Positions 16,424 through 29,388 of a stretch of 64,000 nt of DNA are shown here, one piece after another. The DNA is taken from NCBI RefSeq assembly GCF_008014745.1, contig NZ_VPFD01000001.1, forward strand, positions 231,953-295,952, read 5' to 3'. Numbering within the stretch: the first letter of the stretch is position 1; every line of letters starts with the position of its first letter. The position numbers and the translations under genes were made by a program. A model generated the notes under the pieces. It made no database searches, was not told the origin of the DNA, and saw only the letters and a list, made by a program, of their open reading frames with translations. Source of the DNA: Massilia arenae (GTDB lineage: Bacteria > Pseudomonadota > Gammaproteobacteria > Burkholderiales > Burkholderiaceae_D).

Positions 16424-17113
16424 TTACGATGCCGATGACGGCGCTTTGGCGGGTTCGACCAAGGCCTGCTCGCCCTGTTCGACGGCGGTCAGCGGCGCCA
16501 TCATGTGGCCCAGCTTGGCCTGCTTGGTATTCAGGTAGCTGTTGTTGTAGGCATTGCGGTTGACCAGCAGCGGCACGCGCTCGGCGACGGTGACGCCGAT
16601 GCGGTTCAGGGCGTCGATCTTGCGTGGGTTATTGGTCATCAGGCGCACCGACTTGATGCCGAACTGCTCCAGCATCGGCCGGCACAGCTCGTAGTTGCGG
16701 GCATCGGCATGAAAGCCCAGCTGCAGGTTGGCCTCGACCGTGTCGGCGCCGGCTTCCTGCAGGCGGTAGGCGCGGATCTTGTTGACCAGGCCGATGCCGC
16801 GGCCCTCCTGGCGCAGGTAGAGCAGGATGCCGCGGCCTTCCTCGGCGATGCGCTGCAGCGCGCCTTCGAGCTGGGCGCCGCAGTCGCAGCGCTGCGAGAA
16901 CATCACGTCGCCGGTGAGGCATTCGGAATGCACCCGTGCCAGCACTGGCTCGCCGGTCGACAGGTCGCCCAGGGCCATCGCCAGGTGTTCCTTGCCGGTG
17001 GCCGGCTCGACCCAGGCGTGCAGCGTGAACTGGGCCCACGGCGTCGGCAGCGCGCACGAGGTGGCATAGTCCAGCAGGGAAGGCGGGGTGAGTGCGGCGG
17101 CGGTGGCTTGCAT
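16424..17113 (-). CDS. ribA: GTP cyclohydrolase II
   Basis: RibA opens GTP with loss of formate and pyrophosphate, the first step of riboflavin synthesis. The 229-residue protein has the zinc ligands C65, C76 and C78 in [19 protein letters not shown] and the substrate loop [19 protein letters not shown] at about 91-109. Length is normal for stand-alone RibA; the ribB domain is absent. The start is ATG 17113; the open frame reaches far upstream but has no family sequence there. The gene stands alone, between the serine protease and a divergent sensor kinase. No FMN riboswitch is visible upstream. Confidence 0.96.
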   Translation of the reverse strand: MQATAAALTPPSLLDYATSCALPTPWAQFTLHAWVEPATGKEHLAMALGDLSTGEPVLARVHSECLTGDVMFSQRCDCGAQLEGALQRIAEEGRGILLYLRQEGRGIGLVNKIRAYRLQEAGADTVEANLQLGFHADARNYELCRPMLEQFGIKSVRLMTNNPRKIDALNRIGVTVAERVPLLVNRNAYNNSYLNTKQAKLGHMMAPLTAVEQGEQALVEPAKAPSSAS

Positions 17114-17350
17114 GACGGTGTTTCCAATCGATGTACTTATAGCCTTCAAGTTTACCGGAAATCGGGCATGGCCGTGCGGAATCACCCGCTTTTCGGCCGC
17201 CGCCGCCGGGCACTCTACCGTAAGCAGGAACCAACACTGCCTATGCGCGGTGAATGGAATCCGGTCGTGACACACGATTGACCAAGTCTCTTCTTGCAGG
17301 AGGCCGGGATGCCCGTGATACGCTGGCAAAAAAATAATTCCAGGTGACGC

Positions 17351-19633
<2,283 letters not shown>

Positions 19634-19654
19634 GCGGGATCAGGCGCCTGTGAA

Positions 19655-20971
19655 CTAGCGCAACTCGTGCACCGCCATCCCGCCAAAGCTCTTCCACGCG
19701 CCAAAGGATTGCTCCAGCTGCGGCAGCAGGCGCATCAGCGCGGGCTTGTCGAAGTGAAAGGTGGTGGCCGAGCCGGCGATGCCGCGGCGGTCGGCCAGCG
19801 CATAGGCTTGCGCCTCGTCCTGGGCCGCGGGCACCTTCAGCAGCATCAGCACCTTTTGCCCGCCCAGGTCGAACATCAGCAGGTCGCCCTTGTCGCCAGG
19901 CCCCACGCGCCGGTAGTGGCGTTCCACGCCGGTGCCGGCCGGTCCGGCCTCGAGCGCGATGCGCACCCGCTTGCCGTGCCTGACGCCCCAGTCCAGGAAG
20001 GGCGCCGCGTGAAGCCGGATTTCATCGGGGTCGGTGCGGTAGTTGCGCACCGTTAGCGCGTCCACATGGCGCGCCAGGCCGCGCAGCAGCGTGTCCTCTT
20101 CGCTCCAGGCAGCCGGCGCCACGGCTTCGAGCCGCATCTTGCCGGCCGCCTTGCGCAGCGCGGCAAGCAGGTCGAGGTAGTGGCCGTCGCGCGCCGCCAC
20201 CGGCAGCTTGTCGGGATCGAGCAGCTGGGGCTGGACGTCGAACTGGACGCCTTTCAGGCGCTCTTGTGCGCCGGCCTGTGCGTTGTAGGCGGCGTAGGCG
20301 CGCATGCGGCCGACGGCGTCGGCGCGCACGGTCGGCAGGATCAGGTCCGGCCCCTCCTCGAATGCGGTCACCGCGATGCCGCGGCTGTCCGCCTGGCGCA
20401 CGAAGGCCGCCAATGCCCGCGGCTCGGCGACTTCGCCGGCGCGTACCGGCACATTGATGAACAACTCGCCCAGACCCTCGCCGGCGGCCCAGTCGAGCAT
20501 GTCGTCGGCGCGTTCGCGCCAGGCGTTCGGGCTCCAGGCCCAGGTGGCGCGCGGCGCGCGCCGGCGCACCTCGGACGCGTCCTCGAGGCCTTGCGTGGCC
20601 AGGCCCGGTTCCGGAGCAGGCGGCGGCTGCTCCGCGCCCAGGGTGTGGCCGGTGACGGTGAATACCTTGTCCCGTTGTTCGCCGCGCAGCAGGATCGTGT
20701 CGCCCGGCGCCGCGTCCCGTGGCAGGAAGTGCAGGGCCTGGACGCCGCTGGCGGCCACCCTGAGCGGCATGGCGCGGCAGCCGGGATCGGGCTTGCCCGG
20801 CGCCTCGGTGACGATGGCGCGCATGCGCACGCCCATGGCGGTGGTGTAGTCCTCGGTTACTGCGCCGGGCGAGGCGAGCGGGGCGCCGGGGCACAGCAGC
20901 AAGGTGGCTGCCTGGGCCGGCAAGGACAGCGATGACAGCAGAAGCGGAAGCAGAAAATTAGAGCGCGACAT
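19655..20971 (-). CDS. Exported protein with probable TIM-barrel (glycoside hydrolase-like) fold, unknown function
   Basis: A 438-residue protein starting at ATG 20971, with a signal peptide (residues 1-21, ending AQA). I cannot name a family. The second half reads like alternating strands and helices of a (beta/alpha)8 barrel: TWAWSPNAW near 149, LGELFINVPV near 172, GIAVTAFEEGPDLIL near 205, GVQFDVQPQLLD near 246, VDALTVRNYRTDP near 303, RIALEAGP near 335. GVQFDVQP is reminiscent of the strand-4 catalytic motif of GH18-like enzymes, but without a clear D-x-E. A carbohydrate-acting role is inference. It lies 62 bp downstream of a single-domain receiver on the same strand. Confidence 0.6.
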   Translation of the reverse strand: MSRSNFLLPLLLSSLSLPAQAATLLLCPGAPLASPGAVTEDYTTAMGVRMRAIVTEAPGKPDPGCRAMPLRVAASGVQALHFLPRDAAPGDTILLRGEQRDKVFTVTGHTLGAEQPPPAPEPGLATQGLEDASEVRRRAPRATWAWSPNAWRERADDMLDWAAGEGLGELFINVPVRAGEVAEPRALAAFVRQADSRGIAVTAFEEGPDLILPTVRADAVGRMRAYAAYNAQAGAQERLKGVQFDVQPQLLDPDKLPVAARDGHYLDLLAALRKAAGKMRLEAVAPAAWSEEDTLLRGLARHVDALTVRNYRTDPDEIRLHAAPFLDWGVRHGKRVRIALEAGPAGTGVERHYRRVGPGDKGDLLMFDLGGQKVLMLLKVPAAQDEAQAYALADRRGIAGSATTFHFDKPALMRLLPQLEQSFGAWKSFGGMAVHELR

Positions 20972-21033
20972 GCCCCGAGTGTAAGCGAGCCGGGCGATTC
21001 GCAGCGCCCGTTTCGGGACGCCTCGGGATCGCT

Positions 21034-21432
21034 TCAGTCGGCCGGCAGCAGCAGGCGCCGCACGCGCGCCAGCAATTCGTTCGGCTGGAAAGGCTTGCTG
21101 ACGAAGTCGGTGGCGCCGGCGTCGAGCGCGCGCACGGTGTCGCGCTCGGTGTTCTTGGCGGTGAGCATGAGGATCGGCACCGCCGCCCATCCGGCGCGCG
21201 CGCGGGCCAGGGCGACGATTTCGAAGCCGTCGAGATGGGGCAGCATCACGTCCAGCAGCACCAGGTCGGGAATCTCGGGACTGGCGGCGACGTACTCGCC
21301 CGCGGCGCGTCCGTCGGCCAGGTGCGTGACGCGATAGCCCTGGCGTTCGAGCATGAAACGCAATACCTGGGCAATGTGGTCGTCATCCTCGACCACCAGT
21401 ACCAGGGGCGCGGGAGCGTGTTCGTTGAGCAT
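21034..21432 (-). CDS. Single-domain response regulator
   Basis: A 132-residue protein made only of a receiver domain: acidic cluster VVEDDDH at 14-19, phosphoacceptor D61 (LLDVMLPHLDG), threonine in MLTAKN and lysine in VSKPFQP. It has no output domain, so it must act by protein contact, as CheY- or DivK-type proteins do. It is upstream of, and probably co-transcribed with, the secreted TIM-barrel-like protein. The nearest kinase without a receiver is the Cache kinase at 17351, which makes it a plausible but unproven partner. Confidence 0.93.
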   Translation of the reverse strand: MLNEHAPAPLVLVVEDDDHIAQVLRFMLERQGYRVTHLADGRAAGEYVAASPEIPDLVLLDVMLPHLDGFEIVALARARAGWAAVPILMLTAKNTERDTVRALDAGATDFVSKPFQPNELLARVRRLLLPAD

Positions 21433-21514
21433 GGTGGATTCTTCGTTGAATGTTCGATTATACCGATGCCCAGCAGGATTTTGGCGGGTGTATTGCTAGA
21501 AGGAATCGCCTAGT

Positions 21515-21727
21515 CTATGTCCTGCGCAGCGGATCGAGCAGGCCGCGCAAATCATTATGGTCGAGTTCGTACATCAGGGCCAGTAACTGGCCCAGTTCTC
21601 CGCGTGGGAAGCCTTCGCGCGCAAACCAGCCAAGGTAGTGGCCCGGCAGGTCGGCAAGCTTGCGCCCTTTATATTTACCGTAGGGCATTTCGCGGACGAG
21701 GAGGAGGGAGAGGTGTTCGGCGTTCAT
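21515..21727 (-). CDS. DUF3820 family protein
   Basis: A 70-residue protein starting at ATG 21727. It contains MPYGKYKGRKLADLPGHYLGWF near residues 13-34, the signature of the DUF3820 family (Pfam calls it a putative quorum-sensing-regulated virulence factor, with little experimental support). The GKYKG-x-x-L-x-D-L-P pattern is similar to the part of exonuclease-related proteins that contacts nucleic acid. It is a short soluble basic protein standing alone between a receiver gene and a divergent DUF1810 gene. Function unknown. Confidence 0.82.
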   Translation of the reverse strand: MNAEHLSLLLVREMPYGKYKGRKLADLPGHYLGWFAREGFPRGELGQLLALMYELDHNDLRGLLDPLRRT

Positions 21728-21792
21728 CGTGCGGCACTTTAGCAAACAACGACGGCGTTGTAGCATTTCGATGACAAGGGGAGGGAAACGTC

Positions 21793-22209
21793 ATGGATGA
21801 CTTCAACCTGACGCGCTTCATCGAGGCGCAGGAGCCGGTCTACGCCGGTGTGCTGGCCGAATTGCGGGCCGGGCACAAGCGCCGCCACTGGATGTGGTTC
21901 GTCTTTCCGCAGTTTAAGGGGCTGGGCAGCAGCGAGATGGCGCAACGCTATGCCATCGGTTCCGAGGACGAGGCCGCCGCCTACCTGGCCCATCCGGTGC
22001 TGGGCCGGCGCCTGCGCGAATGCGCCGGCATCGTCGCCGCGCTCGACGGGCCGTCCGCGCACGAGATCTTCGGCTATCCGGACGAGCTGAAATTCCGCTC
22101 GTCGATGACCCTGTTCGCCGACGTGGCGCCGGACGAGGCCGTGTTCCAGGCCTGCATCGACAAGTATTTCGACGGCGAGGCCGATCCGGAGACGCTGGCG
22201 CGGGTATAA
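21793..22209 (+). CDS. DUF1810 family protein
   Basis: A 138-residue soluble protein. It matches the DUF1810 pattern well: FNLTRFIEAQEPVYAGVLAEL at the start, HWMWFVFPQFKGLGSS near 33-48, then AYLAHPVLGRRL and KFRSSMTLF. A GGGAAACGT stretch precedes the ATG. The family is widespread in bacteria and has no established biochemical role; tryptophan-rich conserved patches suggest a ligand or nucleotide pocket. It is transcribed away from the DUF3820 gene and meets the next gene tail-to-tail. Confidence 0.88.
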   Translation: MDDFNLTRFIEAQEPVYAGVLAELRAGHKRRHWMWFVFPQFKGLGSSEMAQRYAIGSEDEAAAYLAHPVLGRRLRECAGIVAALDGPSAHEIFGYPDELKFRSSMTLFADVAPDEAVFQACIDKYFDGEADPETLARV

Positions 22210-22227
22210 ATTCGCGCGGAACGGCGT

Positions 22228-22653
22228 TCAGGCGTCGGCGAACTGCGCCAGCAATTCGTCGGGCCGGCCGCGCATGGCCACGTGCAGGATCACCGCGGTG
22301 GAAAAGCGCAGTGCCGGGTGACTGGCGCGGTGGCGGGCGTACCAGAACACTTCGTCGAGGTCGTCGTCCTCGTGCGCCGTCGTCAGCACCGTCTGTTCCG
22401 GCGCGACGTCTTCGTAGTCGAACGCTTCCAGGGCGGCATCCTCGACCGCCTCGTTCCAGCTCGCGCACTCCTTGCCCCAGGCCAGCATGTAGCGGCAGCC
22501 GGAATCGACCAGCCAGCGCGCGACGTCCCAGCGCCACATCTCGTCGCTGTCGTCGTCGATCACGACCACGGCCATGAACGGCGCCAGGTGCGTGAGGTCG
22601 GGCAGGGCGTCATGGGGACGCAGCTGCAGGTAATGGGCTTTGTGTGCTTGCAT
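22228..22653 (-). CDS. DUF7684-like soluble protein of unknown function
   Basis: A 141-residue acidic protein; the start is taken as ATG 22653 (MQAHKAHYLQLRP), with an in-frame ATG at 22683 as the alternative. It contains APFMAVVVIDDDSDEMWRWD, WLVDSGCRYMLAWGKECASW and EDDDLDEVFWYARHRASHP, patterns I associate with a family recently labelled DUF7684. The pattern W-L-V-D-S-G-C-x-Y-x-x-A-W-G is the most distinctive part. No signal peptide or membrane helix. It converges on the DUF1810 gene with 18 bp between stops. Family name from memory only. Confidence 0.65.
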   Translation of the reverse strand: MQAHKAHYLQLRPHDALPDLTHLAPFMAVVVIDDDSDEMWRWDVARWLVDSGCRYMLAWGKECASWNEAVEDAALEAFDYEDVAPEQTVLTTAHEDDDLDEVFWYARHRASHPALRFSTAVILHVAMRGRPDELLAQFADA

Positions 22654-22714
22654 GGTGTCGATGCCGGAAAAGGTTGGCGGCATTATCGCCGCCCGGCGCC
22701 GATCGTGCCAGGGT

Positions 22715-24658
<1,944 letters not shown>

Positions 24659-24860
24659 CGTCGCCCGAAAACCGGTGGAAGGAGCCGGAATTATAGGGCA
24701 GAAGCGGGCGTGCTAAACGGACAATTGAAGTGGGCAACTGAGAAGGACAATTGACGCCGTCACAGTCCTTGTATGCATGGCTGGTAATCGCTCAATAGTC
24801 GCGCAATTGCCTGCGGCTTCTCCGCTATCATCGAATATTGTTCGTATCGATGAGGCAGGC

Positions 24861-25700
24861 ATGGGAAGGCGCAGGAAACAAACGCTGGCCGGCGATCTGG
24901 TCATGCTGCCGTGGCAGGTCAGCGCCGTGCTGGCGCTGGTGGCATTCGTCGCCATCCGTTGGGCGCTGCCGGCGTTCATCCGTGATGGCTCCCCGTTCGC
25001 GGATGTAAAGACGCTGGTGGGGCCGCTGTCCTGGATCGCCTTGTCTGGCTTCGGTGCGTTGGCTCTGCTGTCCGCCCTGCGAGCGCGCTGGCGCAAGGGC
25101 CGCGCGCGCATGCCCGCAAGTTCGGCCTCGGCGTCGGCGCAGGCCAGGGCCGTCCCGGCTGCGTGGTCGCTGGAGGCGCTGCGTACGCTGGAATGGAAGC
25201 GTTTCGAGTTGCTGTGCGCCAGGTATTACGCGGCGCAGGGATTCGCGACCGAGACGCTGGCCGCCGGCCCGGATGGCGGCATCGACGTCAAGCTGTTCAA
25301 GAACGATCCGGCGCGGCCGCTGGCGGTCGTCCAGTGCAAGGCGTGGCAGGGGCGGCAGGTCGGCGTGAAGGAAATCCGCGAGCTGCTGGGCAGCATGGTG
25401 CATGCCGGTGTAGGGCGGGGCATCTTCATCACCACAGCGACCTACAGCAAGGATGCGCTCGCGTTCGGCGCGGCCAATCCGATCCAGCTGCTCGACGGCG
25501 CCGCGTTCGAGAAGAAAATCCTGGCCCTGCCGCAGGACCAGCAGGATGCGCTGCTGGCATTCGCTTTTGACGGCGACTACCTGACGCCGAGCTGCCCCTC
25601 GTGCGGCGTCAAAATGCTGGCGCGCGACAGCCAGCGCGGGCGGTTCTGGGGGTGCCGCCACTACCCGGCCTGCAAGAGCACGCTGCCGATGCGCGCCTGA
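24861..25700 (+). CDS. Membrane-anchored Mrr-like restriction endonuclease with topoisomerase-type zinc finger
   Basis: A 279-residue protein; the start is ATG 24861 with GAGG 8 bp upstream. Two membrane helices (about 16-37 and 55-73) are followed by a basic linker and an Mrr/PD-(D/E)XK nuclease domain at about 108-225: D142 in GPDGGIDVKLF, and QCK at 158-160 giving the catalytic lysine K160, then ITTATYSKDAL. The C-terminus is a topoisomerase-I-like C4 zinc finger: C245, C248, C265, C271. Mrr cuts modified DNA. Membrane-tethered versions are widespread, and may be restriction or DNA-repair factors. No methylase is adjacent, consistent with type IV behaviour. Confidence 0.86.
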   Translation: MGRRRKQTLAGDLVMLPWQVSAVLALVAFVAIRWALPAFIRDGSPFADVKTLVGPLSWIALSGFGALALLSALRARWRKGRARMPASSASASAQARAVPAAWSLEALRTLEWKRFELLCARYYAAQGFATETLAAGPDGGIDVKLFKNDPARPLAVVQCKAWQGRQVGVKEIRELLGSMVHAGVGRGIFITTATYSKDALAFGAANPIQLLDGAAFEKKILALPQDQQDALLAFAFDGDYLTPSCPSCGVKMLARDSQRGRFWGCRHYPACKSTLPMRA

Positions 25701-25717
25701 GCCGTATCGCGTGCTGC

Positions 25718-26731
25718 TCAGTCGCCGCTGACACGCACGACCAGCTTGCCGAAGTTTTTCCCGTCCAGCATCCCAATCAGGGCTTGCGGCGCCTGTTCCA
25801 GGCCATCGACCACGTCTTCGCGATAGCGCAGCAGGCCGTCCCTGATCCATTGCGAGGCCTCTTGCAGGAAAGCCGCCTCGCGCCGTTCCACGAATTCGGT
25901 CTGGATGAAGCCGCGCACGGTCAGGCTCTTGAACAAGGTGTCGCCGAGGCTGATCGATGCGGCCGCGCCGGCGTCGCTGTACTCGGCGATCAGGCCGCAC
26001 ACGGGGATGCGGGCGAAGTCGTTGAGCAGGGGCTTGACCGCCTCCAGCACCTTGCCGCCCACGTTCTCGAAATAGACGTCGATCCCGTCCGGGCAAGCCC
26101 GCGCCAGCTGCTTGGCGAAATCCGGTGCGTGATGATCGACGACCGCATCGAAGCCGAGTACGTCCCTGGCGAAGGCGCATTTGTCCGGGCCGCCGGCAAT
26201 GCCGACCGCGCGCGCACCCTTGATGCGGGCGATCTGGCCGACGGCCGATCCGACCGCGCCGCTGGCTGCGGCGACCACCACGGTTTCGCCCGGCGCGGGA
26301 CGGCCGATGTCCAGCAGGCCTACGTAGGCGGTGAAGCCGGGCATCCCGAGGACGCCGAGCGCGGTCGAGATCGGTGCGATCGCGGGATCGATGCGGCGCA
26401 GCTGGCTGCCATCCGAGATCGCATACCGCTGCCAGCCGGAGAAGGACAGGACGATCTCACCCTCTTGCCAGGCGGGATTGCGCGATTGTTTCACCCGCGC
26501 CACCGTGCCGCCCAGCATGACCGTGCCGAGCGGGACCGCGTCTGCATACGTGCCTTCGGCATTCATCCGGGTACGCATATACGGGTCGAGCGACAGGTAC
26601 AGGATCTCGAGCAGCAGTTCGCCTTCTTGCGGTTCGGGAATCGGGGCGGTCTCGAGACGGAAGTTCGCGGGAACTGGCCGTCCATCGGGATGCGAGGCGA
26701 GGACAATGCGGTGGTTGAGCGGTGCATGCAT
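25718..26731 (-). CDS. NADP-dependent oxidoreductase, zinc-free MDR family (leukotriene B4 12-hydroxydehydrogenase/CurA-like)
   Basis: A 337-residue medium-chain reductase. The start at ATG 26731 has GGAG 10 bp upstream. The N-terminal part has LYLSLDPYMRTRM (near 49-61), the signature of the alkenal/one oxidoreductase branch, and there are no catalytic zinc ligands. The Rossmann motif VVVAAASGAVGSAVGQIA (about 137-154) binds NADPH, and YFENVGG is also typical. Members reduce enones or quinone-like electrophiles. It is divergent from a LysR gene with 108 bp between starts, so that regulator probably controls it. Confidence 0.93.
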   Translation of the reverse strand: MHAPLNHRIVLASHPDGRPVPANFRLETAPIPEPQEGELLLEILYLSLDPYMRTRMNAEGTYADAVPLGTVMLGGTVARVKQSRNPAWQEGEIVLSFSGWQRYAISDGSQLRRIDPAIAPISTALGVLGMPGFTAYVGLLDIGRPAPGETVVVAAASGAVGSAVGQIARIKGARAVGIAGGPDKCAFARDVLGFDAVVDHHAPDFAKQLARACPDGIDVYFENVGGKVLEAVKPLLNDFARIPVCGLIAEYSDAGAAASISLGDTLFKSLTVRGFIQTEFVERREAAFLQEASQWIRDGLLRYREDVVDGLEQAPQALIGMLDGKNFGKLVVRVSGD

Positions 26732-26839
26732 GATGGTCGTTCTCCATGAGGCGATCGGGAATCGATCGGATGGCAACAGGATAGACAGGCCTCGGGTATA
26801 TCGCTAGACTGCAATCCAGCATTCAGACTTAATCCTCAC

Positions 26840-27763
26840 ATGATATCCGACGCATTCGATCCTTTATTGCTGCGCGCCTTCGTCTCGGTCTGTCAATACG
26901 GCAGCCTGAGCCGCGCGGCCGAGCAGGCAGGCAGGGCGCAGTCCGCCCTCAGTACGCAGATCCGCCGTCTCGAGCAATTGCTGGGCAAGCGCCTGCTGCA
27001 CCGCACCGGGCGCGGCGTGGTGCCCACCACCGATGGCGAACTGTTCCTCAGCTACGCGACCCGCATCCTGGCGCTGGGCGAGACCGTCGCCGCCCGCCTG
27101 GGCGAGCGCGCGCTGAGCGGCACAGTGCGGGTAGGCCTGTCCGACGACATCGCGGTGGCTGCGCTGCCTGCCGCGCTCGGGCGCCTGCGCCGCGCCTGCC
27201 CGCAACTGCAGCTGGAAATCTTCGTCGACCACGGCGAGGCGCTGGCCACGCGCTGGCGCGAAGGCGGGCTCGATATCGCGGTCGGGGCGTGTTCGGCCTT
27301 CGATGCCGAGCCGCTCCAGTCGTGGGCGGTCGAACTGCGCTGGGCTTGCGCGATCGACGAGGCGCCGGATCCGCAGGCGCCGCTCGACCTGGTCGTGTTC
27401 GCCGAACCGTGCTCGTGGCGCCGGACCATGTTCGATGCGCTGGCGCGGGCCGGCCGCGACTTTCGCATCTCGCTCAGCAGCCAGAACATCAGCGCCGTCG
27501 TGGCCGCCGTCGAAAGCGGCCTGGGCGTGGCGCTGCTGCCGCCCGAATGCATCAATCCCGACACGATGCGCATCCTGGCGCTGGCGGACGAAGGCGATCC
27601 GCCGATCATGGCGCGCTTCGGCCTGTTCGCGCTCCGGCGCCAGAGCGAACCGCTGCTCAAGACCATCGACTTGCTGCAGCAGAGCCTGCAGAATCTGGCG
27701 TATCCCGAGGCTGCCCGATCGGGACGGCGCGAATCCGGTCCGGTTGCGTATAATCGCCGTTAG
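26840..27763 (+). CDS. LysR-family transcriptional regulator
   Basis: A 307-residue regulator. Residues 8-66 hold the winged helix-turn-helix (LLLRAFVSVCQYGSLSRAAE, then SALSTQIRRLEQLLGKRLLHRT). The rest is a periplasmic-binding-protein-like effector domain starting near residue 94 (TVRVGLSDDIAVAALP). It is divergent from the MDR oxidoreductase gene, the classical layout for a LysR regulator and its target. The effector is unknown. Its last 15 bp overlap a TATAAT hexamer that probably serves the next gene. Confidence 0.94.
   Translation: MISDAFDPLLLRAFVSVCQYGSLSRAAEQAGRAQSALSTQIRRLEQLLGKRLLHRTGRGVVPTTDGELFLSYATRILALGETVAARLGERALSGTVRVGLSDDIAVAALPAALGRLRRACPQLQLEIFVDHGEALATRWREGGLDIAVGACSAFDAEPLQSWAVELRWACAIDEAPDPQAPLDLVVFAEPCSWRRTMFDALARAGRDFRISLSSQNISAVVAAVESGLGVALLPPECINPDTMRILALADEGDPPIMARFGLFALRRQSEPLLKTIDLLQQSLQNLAYPEAARSGRRESGPVAYNRR
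27749..27754 (+). promoter_or_regulatory. Candidate -10 hexamer for the NYN-LOTUS gene
   Basis: A consensus TATAAT lies within the last codons of the LysR gene, 41 bp before the ATG of the NYN gene. No strong -35 is visible 17 bp upstream, so this is a weak promoter prediction. Confidence 0.4.
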
Positions 27764-27795
27764 CTTGTCCACTTATTACCAGAAAACAAAAACTC

Positions 27796-29289
27796 ATGGC
27801 CTCATCTTCCGACAACATCAGCATGGCGGTGTTCTGCGACTTCGAAAACGTCGCATTGGGCGTGCGCGACGCCAACTACGAGAAATTCGACATCCGGCCG
27901 GTGCTGGAACGCCTGCTGCTCAAAGGCAGCATCGTGGTCAAGAAGTCGTACTGCGACTGGGACCGCTACAAGGCCTTCAAGGCGCCGATGCATGAGGCGA
28001 ACTTCGAGCTGATCGAGATCCCGCATGTGCGTCAGTCAGGCAAGAATTCGGCCGACATCCGCCTGGTGGTCGACGCCCTCGACCTGTGCTACACCAAGTC
28101 GCACGTCAATACCTTCGTCATCATCAGCGGCGATTCCGACTTTTCGCCGCTGGTCTCCAAGCTGCGCGAGAACAACAAGCAGGTGATCGGCGTGGGCGTC
28201 AAGCAATCGACCTCCGACCTCCTGGTGGCCAACTGCGACGAATTCATCTTCTACGACGATCTGGTCCGCGAACAGCGCCGCACCGCGGCCAAGCGCGACG
28301 AGCGCAAGGCCCAGCCGCAGTCGCGCCGCTCGAATGCGAACGCGGGCGACGACAAGCGCAAGGAAGAACTCGAGACGCGCAAACTGCAGGCACTCGACAT
28401 GGTGGTCGAGACCTTCGACGCACTGGTGTCCGAGCGCGGCGATACCGGCAAGATCTGGGCCTCGCTGCTGAAAGATACGCTCAAGCGCCGCCGTCCGGAT
28501 TTCTCCGAAACCTATTATGGCTTCCGCACCTTTGGCAACCTGCTCGAAGAAGCCCAGACCCGCGGCCTGTTCGAGTTCGGCCGTGACGAGAAGTCGGGCA
28601 CCTTTGTGTACCGCAGCGCGAATGCGCCCGCCACGCCGGCCGGCATCGAGTCCGTGACCCAGGATGGCGCCCAGGCATCCGAGGCTGTGGTCCAGGACAT
28701 GCTCGATGCCGCCGCGCCGGTCGAAGGCGCGCCGGACGAGCAGGCCAAGCCCGACACCCGCCGTGGGCGTGGCCGCGGTGGCCGCAAGGGCGGTGCTCGT
28801 GGCGAGACGGCGCAGATTCCAGCCCTGCTGGAACCTGTCGTCACCGACACCGAATCGCAGGTCGACGAGGTAGTCGAACAGCAGGTCGAACAGCAGGCCG
28901 AGCTTCAGGCCATCGAGCAGCCGGCATCGCAGCCGACGCTGTTCGCGGTCGAGGCGGATGCCACGCAAGTGGAGGCACAGGCCGAGACGCCGGCACCGAA
29001 AGAGCGCCGCCGCGCCCCACGCAAACCATCGGCCAAGAAGCTCGCCGAGCAGGCAGCGCTGGAAGCCGCCGCCGCTGCTGAGCAGGCAGCAGCGCCGGCC
29101 GTGGTCGAGACGCCCGATGAGCCGCAGCTTCACGACGACGAAGAGTCGGACGAGGCGATCGACGCTGCTGCCGCGGCCAAGCTGGCGCGTTACAATCCCG
29201 CTCGTCCAGCCGCCAAGGCGCCGGCGCGCAAGGCTGCACCCCGCAGCCGCCGCCCGGCCAAGCCGAAAGCAGGTAGCGAGAAGGGCTGA
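27796..29289 (+). CDS. NYN-domain ribonuclease-like protein with OST-HTH/LOTUS domain and long disordered tail
   Basis: A 497-residue protein. Residues 8-158 are a NYN (PIN-like, LabA/DUF88) domain with the acidic cluster expected for a metal-dependent ribonuclease: D15 (FCDFENVA), D87 (SADIRLVVDAL), and D113 and D115 (IISGDSDFSPL). Residues about 196-273 form an OST-HTH/LOTUS domain (LQALDMVVETFDAL ... FGNLLEEAQTRGLFEF ... TFVYRS), a fold that binds RNA or G-quadruplexes. The tail from about 280 is low-complexity, alternating basic RGRGRGGRKGG stretches with acidic and Ala/Gln-rich repeats, ending in basic clusters like the RNA-binding arms of RNase E. A role in RNA decay or modification is inferred. 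Confidence 0.9.
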   Translation: MASSSDNISMAVFCDFENVALGVRDANYEKFDIRPVLERLLLKGSIVVKKSYCDWDRYKAFKAPMHEANFELIEIPHVRQSGKNSADIRLVVDALDLCYTKSHVNTFVIISGDSDFSPLVSKLRENNKQVIGVGVKQSTSDLLVANCDEFIFYDDLVREQRRTAAKRDERKAQPQSRRSNANAGDDKRKEELETRKLQALDMVVETFDALVSERGDTGKIWASLLKDTLKRRRPDFSETYYGFRTFGNLLEEAQTRGLFEFGRDEKSGTFVYRSANAPATPAGIESVTQDGAQASEAVVQDMLDAAAPVEGAPDEQAKPDTRRGRGRGGRKGGARGETAQIPALLEPVVTDTESQVDEVVEQQVEQQAELQAIEQPASQPTLFAVEADATQVEAQAETPAPKERRRAPRKPSAKKLAEQAALEAAAAAEQAAAPAVVETPDEPQLHDDEESDEAIDAAAAAKLARYNPARPAAKAPARKAAPRSRRPAKPKAGSEKG

Positions 29290-29313
29290 GTCGTAGCGCG
29301 TGCGCCTGCCCGC

Positions 29314-29344
29314 GACAGGCGATGCAATAATGGCATCGCCTGTC
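29314..29344. other. Perfect 12-bp stem-loop between genes
   Basis: GACAGGCGATGC (29314-29325) pairs exactly with GCATCGCCTGTC (29333-29344) around a 7-base AT-rich loop. It lies 24 bp after the stop of the NYN gene. There is no T-tract, so if it ends transcription it is not a textbook intrinsic terminator; it may protect the 3' end of the message. Confidence 0.5.
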
Positions 29345-29388
29345 CGATTCCGTGCAGGCACCGTCCTGTTGCGACCAAGGAGCCCGCC

